Positions 19,047-28,262 of a stretch of 58,577 nucleotides of DNA are shown here, piece after piece (within the stretch, counting starts at the first letter, position 1; each line of letters begins with the position of its first letter). The stretch is taken from contig CADBSK010000041.1 in the NCBI GenBank assembly GCA_902797305.1, positions 1 through 58,577 of the forward strand, in the 5' to 3' direction. The notes below the pieces were generated by a model. It made no database searches. It saw only the letters and a list, made by a program, of their open reading frames with translations, and was not told the DNA's origin. The stretch is from an uncultured Spirochaetaceae bacterium. GTDB lineage: Bacteria; Spirochaetota; Spirochaetia; Treponematales; Treponemataceae. The translations under genes and the position numbers were made by a program.

Positions 19047-20417
19047 TTATTTTGGGAAAAATTGTTCCGAACACTGGGCTCTTGTTAAGAAAACAAAATC
19101 CTTGTAATAGCGTCGGGTAAATTCTTCCAGTGAAATTTCTTGTCCATCCTTAAAAATTACACATCTAAAATGTTTTTGACTGTCAAAATACGGGAAAATT
19201 ATCAAACTTTCATTAAAAACCTTTACTTCTGGAGTTTTATAATCAGTTTCCCGAATTGCTCCAAAATAAAAGTTTTTAGGCTCCGTAACAGCCAGCACAT
19301 ATAATAGAGGTTTAATTGAATAAACCTTATATCCAGTGTTATCAATAAAACCTACAGTATTGATAATTCCTTTATCAGTTAAATCTGCACAAAAAGGTTC
19401 TATTCTTACATCTACACCACTTTCGTTAAACAGATACTGCCGATGAGTTCTTACAGATACAAGAGCTGAAGCAAGATTTCTTATCCAGTCTAAAGTAAAA
19501 GACAAACTAAAGTTTTCTGCAAGAATTCCCTGATAGCCATTATCTTTATAGTTCACCGTTTCCATTACAAGAGGTTCTCGTTTTAAAGCTCCTCCTGTCA
19601 GTGGTTCAACAAGGCCATCTGCTATCCATTTTAAAAATCCAGCACCATTTACCGTAATCTTATCAGCGTATTCTGCTTCGACTTTTCTTTCTTTGCCGGT
19701 AGAAATATAAACAGGTTTTCCATCTCCGTCGTACATAGCATCTTCTGTATACTGAATTGAAGAAAGCTTATCACGGATTATTCCTATCATCTGAGCAGCT
19801 TCTTTATAATTATCTGGATAAATATAAGTATATTTCCATGGAATAGAAATATTAGTCCAGCGAACCATCTGATCATAACTGGCCGTATAAAAACGTTCCA
19901 GTTTTAATCCAGTTGGAGCTCCTCTTACCGCATAAGAACCATAAACTATAAAATCTGCATAAGAAGTTTTACCTGACGGTACAAACTGAACAAAAACTTC
20001 GCTGTCGCTGGCAAAATACCATCGAATACGAAGAGGCCGCCCAGTTTTTTTATCTCTGATTAGTACCCAGCTTCCGATTGCATCCCCCGGGTAAACATCC
20101 TGAGTTACTGTGGTTTTGCCCTTATCAGAAATGACATCAACTTCCATTCTGGCATAAGGGGCTACAAAAATATTAAAAGAACTGTCGGTTTCTTCAAGTC
20201 TGACCTGAAACTTTTCACCAATAGAATTAGTTCTAATCTCCGCACGATTCATTCGTACGCTCTCAAGGGGAGCTTCAAACCAGGTTTCTACCAGATCCTT
20301 ACGAATTTCTGACGAATCAGGAATTCCATAACGATTATACAAAGCCCATACAGGACTTAAAACCAATAGAAAAACGACTTTAAAAAATATTGAAACAGTT
20401 CTTTTAATTTTTATCAT
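19047..20417 (-). CDS. Exported protein of unknown function
   Basis: The protein has 456 residues and I do not recognise the family. A hydrophobic signal segment (about 8-25, ending SPVWA) suggests export. The mature part is rich in beta strand, with charged and aromatic residues and no Cys pairs or known catalytic motif. The start codon overlaps the activase stop in an ATGA, so the two are translationally coupled. It lies 12 bp upstream of the TPR gene, placing it in the same cluster as the barrel-ExbBD-TonB genes; a shared envelope role is inference. Confidence 0.7.
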   Translation of the reverse strand: MIKIKRTVSIFFKVVFLLVLSPVWALYNRYGIPDSSEIRKDLVETWFEAPLESVRMNRAEIRTNSIGEKFQVRLEETDSSFNIFVAPYARMEVDVISDKGKTTVTQDVYPGDAIGSWVLIRDKKTGRPLRIRWYFASDSEVFVQFVPSGKTSYADFIVYGSYAVRGAPTGLKLERFYTASYDQMVRWTNISIPWKYTYIYPDNYKEAAQMIGIIRDKLSSIQYTEDAMYDGDGKPVYISTGKERKVEAEYADKITVNGAGFLKWIADGLVEPLTGGALKREPLVMETVNYKDNGYQGILAENFSLSFTLDWIRNLASALVSVRTHRQYLFNESGVDVRIEPFCADLTDKGIINTVGFIDNTGYKVYSIKPLLYVLAVTEPKNFYFGAIRETDYKTPEVKVFNESLIIFPYFDSQKHFRCVIFKDGQEISLEEFTRRYYKDFVFLTRAQCSEQFFPK

Positions 20418-23400
20418 ACACTCACCGGTATATTTTGAGGTTCCACAGGTTCTGTGTCAGTCAAGGAAGCACCTTCTGCAAGGCGTACTTCCGGGATTAC
20501 CACAGTTCCATCAGGATTATGAATTCTACCGTCTTCTTCTTCATCTGGATGCTGACCTGCAGGAGCATTAGAAAGCAGAAGTTTAAGGCGATTAAGCTGG
20601 TTAACTTCGCTTGAACCCGGGTCATAATCGATTGCACTGATATTTGCACCTGGGAATCTTCTTCTAAGTTCCTTAATCATACCCTTACCAGTAACATGGT
20701 TAGGAAGACAGGCAAATGGCTGTACACAAGCAATACTTGGAGCACCTTCTTTGATAAGCTCAACCATTTCGGCAGTTAAGAACCAGCCTTCTCCAGTAAT
20801 GTTTCCAAGCTGAACGATATCATCAACTCCTTCCATCAATTCATAAATAGAAGAAGGAGCTTCGAATCTGTGACTCTTTCTAAGATATTTTTTCATCTTA
20901 TTGCGGTACAATTCTAAGAACCACACAAGAAGCCTTGCGTTACGTTCTGTTTTCTTAGGAAAGGCAAGTTCCTGATGTCGGAAAATACCTGTACTGAACG
21001 AATAGAAGAAGAAGTCTGTCAAATCAGGCATTACACATTCAGCACCTTCTCGCTCAATTGTACCAACGATGTCGTTATTAGCGGTTGGGTGGAATTTTAC
21101 AAGAATTTCTCCTACAACACCGACACGAGGCTTTTTAATTGGCTTTAACGGAAGTTCATCAAATTCTTTGATAATCTTCTTAAGCATTTTGTGGTAACCG
21201 TGAATAGAAGCCTTCTGCACCTGCTTTTCTGCATAGCAAGACCATTTTTCATAAAGGGCATTTGCACTGCCAGGAACAGCTTCGTATGGGCGAGTTCTAT
21301 ACAAAACTCTCATCAAAACATCCCCGGTAAGGATTGCCATCAAAAGACGGTGCAAGAGAGAAAGAGTAATCTTAAAGCCCGGATTCTTTTCAAATCCCTG
21401 AGCACTAAGAGAAAGAACCGGAATATGTCCCCAGCCGGCATCGTTTAATGCACGGCGAATAAATCCGATATAGTTTGTTGCACGACAACCACCACCCGTC
21501 TGAGTGATAATCAGGGAAACATGGTTCAAATCATATTTACCAGACTCAAGGGCAGCAATCATTTGCCCCGCAACAAGAATAGAAGGATAACAGGCATCAT
21601 TGTTTACATACTTTAGACCGGCTTCTACTGCCTTAGGATCTACGGCATCTAAAACCACAAAGTTATAGCCTTCTGCCTGAAATGCCTTTTGCAAAATACG
21701 GAAATGAATCGGCGACATCTGAGGGCCGATGATTGTATGAGTATACTTCATTTCTTTTGTAAAAATCTGTCTCTGATATGCAGCAGACTTTACAACAGGC
21801 TTACGGTTATGTCGCTGACGTTCCCGCACAGCGGCAATAAGAGAACGAATACGGATACGAACCGCACCAAGGTTAGAACCTTCGTCTATCTTGATTAAGG
21901 TATACATTCTACCTTTGGCACGCATAATTTCATCAACCTGATCGGCAGTTACTGCATCCAAACCACAACCAAACGAAGTCAGCTGGAGCATTTCAAGATT
22001 AGGCATTCCTGCAACAAAACTTGCTGCACGATACAAACGGTTATGATAAACCCACTGGTCTATAATGCGCAGAGGACGCTCGATTGAACCAAGGTGAGCT
22101 ACGCTGTCTTCTGTGAATACAGCAAGACCGAGAGCATTGATCATTTCTGGAATACCATGGTTAATCTCAGGATCAAGGTGATATGGACGTCCAGAAAGAA
22201 CAATACCGTTTCCGCCGGCTCTAATCATAAGTTCAAGAGCATCTTCTCCGGCCTGTTTTACATCTTCTCGGAATTTTTCCTGTTCCTGCCATGCTGCATC
22301 AACTGCCGCATAAATCTGTTTTTGAGTTAAAGCAGGGAATTTAGGAATCATTTCTTCGCACAAACGTTCAGCAAGACGTTTTTTGTCATAAATAGGAAGG
22401 AAGGGATCCATATAAGTAATAGAAGGATCCTGTCTAAGCTCATCCACATTGTTTCGTAAAACTTCAGGATAACTGGTTACGATTGGACAGTTGTAGTGAT
22501 TACCGGCACCTTTGTCTTCAATTTTTTCGTATGGGGCACAAGGATAGAATATGAACTTAACGCCACGCTGAATAAGGCTTACCACATGGCCATGGCTAAT
22601 CTTTCCCGGGTAACAAACTGATTCAGAAGGAATAGTTTCAATTCCTTTTTCGTATACATTTCGGCTGGAACGCTGACTCAAAATTACCCTAAAGCCCAGT
22701 TTTGTAAAGAAGGTAAACCACATTGGATAGTTTTCGTACATATTGAGGACGCGAGGAATACCAACATCTCCCATGGGAGCATCCTGTGGCTTAAGAGGAA
22801 CATAATTGAAAAGTCTCTTGTACTTCCATTCAAAGAGGTTTGGCATTTTTTCGCCAACATCTTCTACACTGGTGTTTGCCTTGTTGCTTGCGTCGATTAC
22901 ATTACCTTCGATTTCGGCACCTTTTTCACATCTGTTTCCGGTAATGAAAACTCGTTTTTCGGTAGCAGTTGAGAAAGTGTTAATAGTCAAAAGGCAGTTG
23001 TTCTGACATTTTCCGCAACGGCGGCTTTCAAGATCCACATGGAAGTTTTCAAGGTCTTTTAATGTGGCAATTTTAGAACGAACTTCATGAGGAGGAGTTC
23101 CGGCAGGTTCATTTGGTTTTGGAGCAGTTAGGTCTACCCACTGGTCGTAAGCTATTAAAGCAGAACCATAAGCTCCCATAAGCCCCGCAACATCTGGACG
23201 GAATACTTCTACACCGGCAATTTTTTCGAATGCACGGAGGATGGCGTCATTAAAGAAAGTACCACCCTGAACAACAACCTTAGTTCCGATATCACTGGCT
23301 TTACGAAGCTTAATTACTTTAAAGAGTGCATTTTTAATTACGGAATAAGAAAGACCTGCAGCGATATCAGCAACACTGGCACCTTCTTTCTGAGCCTGCT

Positions 23401-24952
23401 TTACGCGGCTGTTCATAAATACGGTACAACGGCTCCCCAGATCAACAGGTTTATCAGCCATAAGGGCAATCTTACCAAATTCCTTTACATCCATGCCCAT
23501 TGTATTGGCAAAGTTATCAAGGAAGGAACCACACCCAGAAGAGCAGGCTTCGTTCAACTGAATTGAGTTGATTGCACCATCTTTCATGCGAAGACACTTC
23601 ATGTCCTGTCCACCGATATCAAGAAGGAACTCAACCCCAGGAACAAAGAAATCTGCTGCCCTAAAGTGAGTAATTGTTTCTACTTCACCTGCATCTACCC
23701 CAAAGGCTGCCTGGAATAAAGCTTCTCCGTAACCGGTAGAAACCGCACGACCGATATACACATCTTCAGGAAGCATTTTATAGAGGTCTTTTAAAACTTT
23801 TACAGCAAGCTCAACAGGATTTCCCTGGTTATGAGCATAGAAATCCCAGAGAATACGGCCTTTCTGGTCTATAAGAACAGCCTTTGTTGTTGTAGAACCA
23901 GAATCCAAACCTAAGAATACAGGACCGGTTGTTGTTGCAAGGTCTCCCCGCATTGCCTTTTCCTGAGCATGACGCTTTCTAAAGGCATCTAATTCTGTTG
24001 CATTATTAAACAACGGTTCAAGGCGCTGAACTTCGCTTAATTCCGCACCTACAAGATTTTTTAAGCTGTCTCTAAATTCTTTTACAGTTGGAAAGTGATA
24101 TTCTGTTCCATCTTCTTTTTTAAAGTTGCGTTCTGCACTAAAAGCAGAACCTGCTGCAACAAATAGCTGAGAATCTTCTGGAACAATAATCTCATCATCT
24201 TTTAGTTTAAGAGTTTCGATAAAACGCTGTCGCAGCTGATCCATAAAGTGGAGAGGTCCACCTAAAAAGGCTACATGTCCACGAATTGGTTTACCACATG
24301 CAAGTCCTGAAATTGTCTGATTAACAACAGCCTGATAGATAGAAGCCGCAATATCTTCTCGGCGGGCGCCTTCGTTAATTAAAGGCTGAACATCCGTCTT
24401 TGCAAATACACCACAACGGGCAGCAATAGGATAAATTGTCTGTGCCCCAGCAGCAAGTTTATTTAAGCCGGCAGCATCTGTTTCAAGAAGGGCGGCCATC
24501 TGGTCAATAAACGCACCTGTACCACCGGCACAAGTACCGTTCATGCGCTGTTCTACACCGCCGGTAAAATAGGTTATCTTGGCATCTTCACCACCAAGTT
24601 CGATTACTACATCTGTTTGGGGAATGAGTTTTTTTACTGCTGTTGTTGCGGCTACAACTTCCTGGATAAATGGAATATTTAACCACTGAGAAACAGAAAG
24701 GCCCCCGGAACCAGTTACCTTAACAGATACAGGCTGTTCATCTTTAAGAGGGAACTTTTCTGTAATTTTATCAAAAGCTGTATTTACTACACTAATAATT
24801 GTACTTCGGATATCTGCGCGATGGCGCTGATAATCGCCGTACATAAGTTTATCATCATCATCTAAAACGGCAATTTTTACAGTAGTTGAACCTACATCGA
24901 TACCGATACGAATTGGCAATGCGCCGACTTTTTTTTCAAAATTTTTGTCCAT
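20414..24952 (-). CDS. Acyl-CoA dehydratase activase-related protein (double BadF/BcrD ATPase, DUF2229 fusion)
   Basis: The protein has 1512 residues. Two ASKHA-fold ATPase domains are seen: the first with IGIDVGSTTVKIAVL (about 16), ELGGEDAKITYF and NGTCAGGTGAF; the second with LGLDSGSTTTKAVL (about 347), LLDIGGQDMKCLRM and NEACSSGCGSF. The Cys residues in the GTCAGG and CSSGCG loops fit 4Fe-4S binding as in 2-hydroxyglutaryl-CoA dehydratase activators. A Cys cluster CGKCQNNC lies near 647. A DUF2229 region (CYPGKISHGH near 780) and a C-terminal dehydratase-like part (NNDACYPS near 1118, GGGCRATNY near 1154) follow. Such fusions occur in strict anaerobes; the substrate is unknown. The ATG is 8 nt after the -10 box of a good promoter. 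Confidence 0.9.
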   Translation of the reverse strand: MDKNFEKKVGALPIRIGIDVGSTTVKIAVLDDDDKLMYGDYQRHRADIRSTIISVVNTAFDKITEKFPLKDEQPVSVKVTGSGGLSVSQWLNIPFIQEVVAATTAVKKLIPQTDVVIELGGEDAKITYFTGGVEQRMNGTCAGGTGAFIDQMAALLETDAAGLNKLAAGAQTIYPIAARCGVFAKTDVQPLINEGARREDIAASIYQAVVNQTISGLACGKPIRGHVAFLGGPLHFMDQLRQRFIETLKLKDDEIIVPEDSQLFVAAGSAFSAERNFKKEDGTEYHFPTVKEFRDSLKNLVGAELSEVQRLEPLFNNATELDAFRKRHAQEKAMRGDLATTTGPVFLGLDSGSTTTKAVLIDQKGRILWDFYAHNQGNPVELAVKVLKDLYKMLPEDVYIGRAVSTGYGEALFQAAFGVDAGEVETITHFRAADFFVPGVEFLLDIGGQDMKCLRMKDGAINSIQLNEACSSGCGSFLDNFANTMGMDVKEFGKIALMADKPVDLGSRCTVFMNSRVKQAQKEGASVADIAAGLSYSVIKNALFKVIKLRKASDIGTKVVVQGGTFFNDAILRAFEKIAGVEVFRPDVAGLMGAYGSALIAYDQWVDLTAPKPNEPAGTPPHEVRSKIATLKDLENFHVDLESRRCGKCQNNCLLTINTFSTATEKRVFITGNRCEKGAEIEGNVIDASNKANTSVEDVGEKMPNLFEWKYKRLFNYVPLKPQDAPMGDVGIPRVLNMYENYPMWFTFFTKLGFRVILSQRSSRNVYEKGIETIPSESVCYPGKISHGHVVSLIQRGVKFIFYPCAPYEKIEDKGAGNHYNCPIVTSYPEVLRNNVDELRQDPSITYMDPFLPIYDKKRLAERLCEEMIPKFPALTQKQIYAAVDAAWQEQEKFREDVKQAGEDALELMIRAGGNGIVLSGRPYHLDPEINHGIPEMINALGLAVFTEDSVAHLGSIERPLRIIDQWVYHNRLYRAASFVAGMPNLEMLQLTSFGCGLDAVTADQVDEIMRAKGRMYTLIKIDEGSNLGAVRIRIRSLIAAVRERQRHNRKPVVKSAAYQRQIFTKEMKYTHTIIGPQMSPIHFRILQKAFQAEGYNFVVLDAVDPKAVEAGLKYVNNDACYPSILVAGQMIAALESGKYDLNHVSLIITQTGGGCRATNYIGFIRRALNDAGWGHIPVLSLSAQGFEKNPGFKITLSLLHRLLMAILTGDVLMRVLYRTRPYEAVPGSANALYEKWSCYAEKQVQKASIHGYHKMLKKIIKEFDELPLKPIKKPRVGVVGEILVKFHPTANNDIVGTIEREGAECVMPDLTDFFFYSFSTGIFRHQELAFPKKTERNARLLVWFLELYRNKMKKYLRKSHRFEAPSSIYELMEGVDDIVQLGNITGEGWFLTAEMVELIKEGAPSIACVQPFACLPNHVTGKGMIKELRRRFPGANISAIDYDPGSSEVNQLNRLKLLLSNAPAGQHPDEEEDGRIHNPDGTVVIPEVRLAEGASLTDTEPVEPQNIPVSV

Positions 24953-24960
24953 ATCCTAAT

Positions 24961-24989
24961 AATATAATATGTATTTATCGGTTTTGCAA
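24961..24989 (-). promoter_or_regulatory. Activase/long-operon promoter, start-proximal
   Basis: On the minus strand TTGCAA (24989-24984), a 17-bp spacer and TATATT (24966-24961) lie 8 nt before the activase ATG at 24952. Transcription should begin at or next to the A of ATG. It is the only clear promoter seen for the 19-kb minus-strand run that ends at 5617, because the gaps between genes are 61 bp or less. Confidence 0.65.
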
Positions 24990-25015
24990 ATGTAGGTAAA
25001 AAGGCTTTTTCTTTT

Positions 25016-26416
25016 TTACTCTCCAACTTCCAGCACTGCTCCTGGCTGTAACATAGCAAGAAGGGAGTTATGCTCGCTTTTGGTCGGTGTAAAATAAAAG
25101 TGATTTTGAACGGATGTAAGGGTTCCGTGGACTATGGTGTCAGAAGGTTGAACTGAGGCTGGCAAAGAGCGACGATTTAAGGCAGTTTGAACTTCTGGAT
25201 TTACAAGAACTTCAAGGCGGTCAGGCAGAACTGTAAATACAATAGCTTTATACCCTGCGCTTTGCATTACAGTATATAAAAGATTTTCTACCGTGCTGCT
25301 GGTGGTCTGCAACAATAATACCTGCTGAGAAAGTTCGTTCACCGTCTGAACTGCACTATCAGTAATCATATTAGAAGCTTGTATAACCAGATTGTTTGCA
25401 GTTTTGATATATCCCGGAATGGAGTTTTTCTGAGGCAAAGAAGAATAAGTTCCATAAAGATATTTGTACTGATCGTACAACTCATCGGCCTTCTGTAAAG
25501 CAGAAAGCAATTCCTGAGAATAAACTTTACTTAATGAAGAATAATTTCCAGCACTAAAATCCACTCGTTTTAGAGAAGAATTAGTTTCTATCAATGTAAG
25601 CGCTTTTTTATCCCTTAGCTCAGGATCCAGCCCGCTTATTTCCTTCTGGTATTTAGAAGAAACCATATCCAGACTTGCTTTTTTATCTTTTAACGCCTTT
25701 TCTCTTTCATCTGATATTTTTTTCTCCAGCTCTTCAATTCTTTTTTCGTAATTATTTATAAGTTGTTCTTTTTCAAGTTTTTGTAAAATTTGTTCCTGAT
25801 TTAAAGCTGTCTCATCCTGGACGTTTTTAACCGCCTGCTCAGAATAAGAATCTAACCTTCTCTTATACTCATTTGATTCTGAAGCAACTTCTTCCCGCTT
25901 AAGATTGTATTTTTCTTTTATTTCTTTTACGGCATCCTTATATTCGTTTTTACAGGTCTCTTTTTTGCGGTTAAGTTCCTTTTTGTCTTCTATATTCATG
26001 GAAGATATTGCCAGAAGATTGTAGTTATACTGCTTTTCGGCTTCCTGTAAATCCTGTTTTTCCAGGCGGGTAATTTCTCTTAAGTATGACCTGCTTTCGT
26101 CGTAAAGTGTCTGAATGCGGCGGATTTCGTCTTCGATATTTTCTGTTACAAGTCCGTCAAACAAATCCCCAGTAATTTGCATGGAATATTCTTTTGAATT
26201 AATAAGTTTATAAGCGGCAAAAACCAGGGCGCTCATTGCAAGAAAACAAATAAAAAGGGTTATTCCTATGTAAGCGGAATGATTCTTTTTTGTCCTGGCA
26301 AATTCTTTTTCAAGATCGTAATTTTCTACCTTTTGCTGTTTTAAGGGAACTAATTCTTCTTCTAAGAAAAGTCGTGCAGAACCAGAAGTTTTTTTTATTT
26401 TGTTGTCATTGCCCAT
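25016..26416 (-). CDS. Membrane-anchored coiled-coil protein of unknown function
   Basis: The protein has 466 residues. It begins with about 50 cytoplasmic residues, then one membrane segment (about 51-72, AYIGITLFICFLAMSALVFA), then strongly charged coiled coil (about 90-275, Glu/Lys-rich). A C-terminal region (about 280-466) ends in a beta-rich part (LPDRLEVLVNPEVQTALNRR). GGAGCGG lies ahead of its ATG. The gene overlaps the end of the cyclase gene by 22 bp, so the two are almost certainly made together; a role in sensing or localising the cyclase is inference. No family is recognised. Confidence 0.75.
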   Translation of the reverse strand: MGNDNKIKKTSGSARLFLEEELVPLKQQKVENYDLEKEFARTKKNHSAYIGITLFICFLAMSALVFAAYKLINSKEYSMQITGDLFDGLVTENIEDEIRRIQTLYDESRSYLREITRLEKQDLQEAEKQYNYNLLAISSMNIEDKKELNRKKETCKNEYKDAVKEIKEKYNLKREEVASESNEYKRRLDSYSEQAVKNVQDETALNQEQILQKLEKEQLINNYEKRIEELEKKISDEREKALKDKKASLDMVSSKYQKEISGLDPELRDKKALTLIETNSSLKRVDFSAGNYSSLSKVYSQELLSALQKADELYDQYKYLYGTYSSLPQKNSIPGYIKTANNLVIQASNMITDSAVQTVNELSQQVLLLQTTSSTVENLLYTVMQSAGYKAIVFTVLPDRLEVLVNPEVQTALNRRSLPASVQPSDTIVHGTLTSVQNHFYFTPTKSEHNSLLAMLQPGAVLEVGE

Positions 26417-28200
26417 ATACCGCTCCAGTTTGCAGGGGCTGATTTTAGTCCCATTCTATGAATAAACACATCCGCCATCGTTACATAAGACGGCTGATTT
26501 TTTTGCATAAACTTTTTAAATTCCTTAAACTTTTTACGGGCAGAAGACCAGTCCCCCTCGTAATAGTGCTGTAATGCTTCGTGATAAACATCAAATTCTT
26601 TAACAACATCCTGAGGTTCTATTTCTAAATCAACGGGATAATAAATCTTGTTTCCTTCTGACTTTCCCTTTACCTGTACCATATCAATTTCTTCAAACCG
26701 ATATTGAGAAGAAGTTTTTTCTACCTCGTCTTTAACATATTTAGAGCAGATAACCGGAAGGGCATATAAACGGGTCAAACCTTCAAGACGACTGGCACTA
26801 TTTACATTATCTCCAATTACAGTGTTTGCCATATGCTCTAAAGATCCGATATTTCCGTAGAAAACCGTACCACCGTCAAGGCCAACACCGATTTCGATTA
26901 AACAGGCTCGATAAACCTTGTCTTCTGCATCAGTTAGTTTTCTTTTTTCTTCTATCTGAACTTTTTTCTGCTTAACAGCTTCTCTAAGCTCATAGGTAGT
27001 TCGAATCATCTGATATGCTGCCTGAACAGCATTTAAGGACTTATTTTTGCTTTCTTCTGTTCCATAAATGCCAAGAATCGCATCACCAATAATAGAACCG
27101 ATAACACCTTCGTTTTCATGAATTAAATGAATAATCCGGCTGTAATGAATATTCAGCAAGTCAATAATTTCGTTTCCAAGTACCTCTGTTTTGCTGGTAA
27201 AATTGCGGATATCACTGAACATTATCGTCAGTTCTTTCTGATTTCCTTCCAGATTTACAGACTGTCCCGCATAGGCTTTTGCAGTAATATCTTTTGGAAC
27301 AAATTTTTGAAACGTCGTCAGTAAATTATTTACAGATGAAGAGAGTGCGTTAAAAGAAGCCGCAAAGTAGGTTACATCATCGTGATTGGATTTAGAAATA
27401 TCTATTGTTCCAAGTCTGTTCTGACTCTGCATTTCGTAAAGGTCTGTGGCAAATATTCCAATATTTTTGAGAATCTTATTCAGCAAAAACAATCCGACAC
27501 ACAAAAATATAACCGTAACTACAAGGATAAAAACACTGATGATTCCAAAATTAAAAAGGGATGAATATAAAATCTCTCTATGACCTTCTGCACAGACAAA
27601 ATAAAGATTCCAGTCTTTTTGGTAAGTATAAACTCCCTGGTAATCTCCACTTTCGGAAGTAAAATGCAAAACACCTTCATTCGTGCCAATCACAAGTCTT
27701 TTATTAATCTCGTTAAGGGCATTTGAATCCGGAAAAACTCCCCACTCCTGAACAGCATCAGCGTCTACCCTGTTTTTTTCTGCAAAATCTACAAGGGGCT
27801 TGAACTTTAATTTTTCAAGCATCTTTTGTCTGTCGTAATTGCGTCCGTTTACGATAAAAAGAATTTCCCCATCAGTATTCATTGCCAGCGCAATATTGCC
27901 GGGACTACTCAAATCAGCCTGAGCAACTTTTTTTATCGCATTTACAGCGGTATCCTTGTCGTTAGAATATTTGTAGAGTTCGTACTGATTAGTTGCACTC
28001 ATAAAAATCTGTTTAAGATGATCTGCAAGAATTTCGTTTGTTAGCTGATTAATCTGTCTCTGAGAAAGCATTATAGAAATTAGATTGGAAGAAAAATTTG
28101 AAAACAAAAGAAGGCTGACAAAAACCCAAAGAATCTTTATAGAAATAGGAACAATCTTTGTATTTCCTATCTTACGAATTTTACGATTTTCTCTACTCAT
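26395..28200 (-). CDS. Membrane-bound class III adenylate/guanylate cyclase with atypical substrate residues
   Basis: The protein has 601 residues from the ATG at 28200. A first membrane segment (about 22-45), an extracytoplasmic sensor-like domain (about 50-210), a second membrane segment (about 218-243), a HAMP-like linker and a class III cyclase domain (about 320-520) are seen. Metal-binding Asp residues are in MFSDIRNFT (D330) and IIGDAILGIYG (D373); the transition-state Asn and Arg are in VIGDNVNSASRLEG (N467, R471). The usual purine-specifying Lys and Asp are replaced by Ser (369) and Ala (458). An in-frame TTG at 28212 overlaps the -10 box and cannot be the start of the message, so the ATG was chosen. 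It overlaps the downstream coiled-coil gene by 22 bp. Confidence 0.88.
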   Translation of the reverse strand: MSRENRKIRKIGNTKIVPISIKILWVFVSLLLFSNFSSNLISIMLSQRQINQLTNEILADHLKQIFMSATNQYELYKYSNDKDTAVNAIKKVAQADLSSPGNIALAMNTDGEILFIVNGRNYDRQKMLEKLKFKPLVDFAEKNRVDADAVQEWGVFPDSNALNEINKRLVIGTNEGVLHFTSESGDYQGVYTYQKDWNLYFVCAEGHREILYSSLFNFGIISVFILVVTVIFLCVGLFLLNKILKNIGIFATDLYEMQSQNRLGTIDISKSNHDDVTYFAASFNALSSSVNNLLTTFQKFVPKDITAKAYAGQSVNLEGNQKELTIMFSDIRNFTSKTEVLGNEIIDLLNIHYSRIIHLIHENEGVIGSIIGDAILGIYGTEESKNKSLNAVQAAYQMIRTTYELREAVKQKKVQIEEKRKLTDAEDKVYRACLIEIGVGLDGGTVFYGNIGSLEHMANTVIGDNVNSASRLEGLTRLYALPVICSKYVKDEVEKTSSQYRFEEIDMVQVKGKSEGNKIYYPVDLEIEPQDVVKEFDVYHEALQHYYEGDWSSARKKFKEFKKFMQKNQPSYVTMADVFIHRMGLKSAPANWSGIWAMTTK

Positions 28201-28211
28201 TTTCAGATACA

Positions 28212-28240
28212 AGTATAATTTTATTGAACAAAAAATACAA
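28212..28240 (-). promoter_or_regulatory. Cyclase promoter, overlapping the murJ promoter
   Basis: On the minus strand TTGTAT (28240-28235), a 17-bp spacer and TATACT (28217-28212). The ATG at 28200 lies 11 nt beyond the -10, giving a leader of about 5 nt. The element overlaps the divergent murJ promoter (28224-28252), so polymerase should not occupy both at once. Confidence 0.6.
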
Positions 28241-28252
28241 TTTATTTATTCT
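28224..28252 (+). promoter_or_regulatory. murJ promoter, start-proximal
   Basis: TTGAAC (28224-28229), a 17-bp spacer and TATTCT (28247-28252). The murJ ATG at 28263 is 10 nt beyond the -10, giving a leader of about 3-4 nt and no room for a Shine-Dalgarno. The same two hexamers with the same spacing precede the relA-like gene at 58380-58408. Confidence 0.6.
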
Positions 28253-28262
28253 ATATTACATT

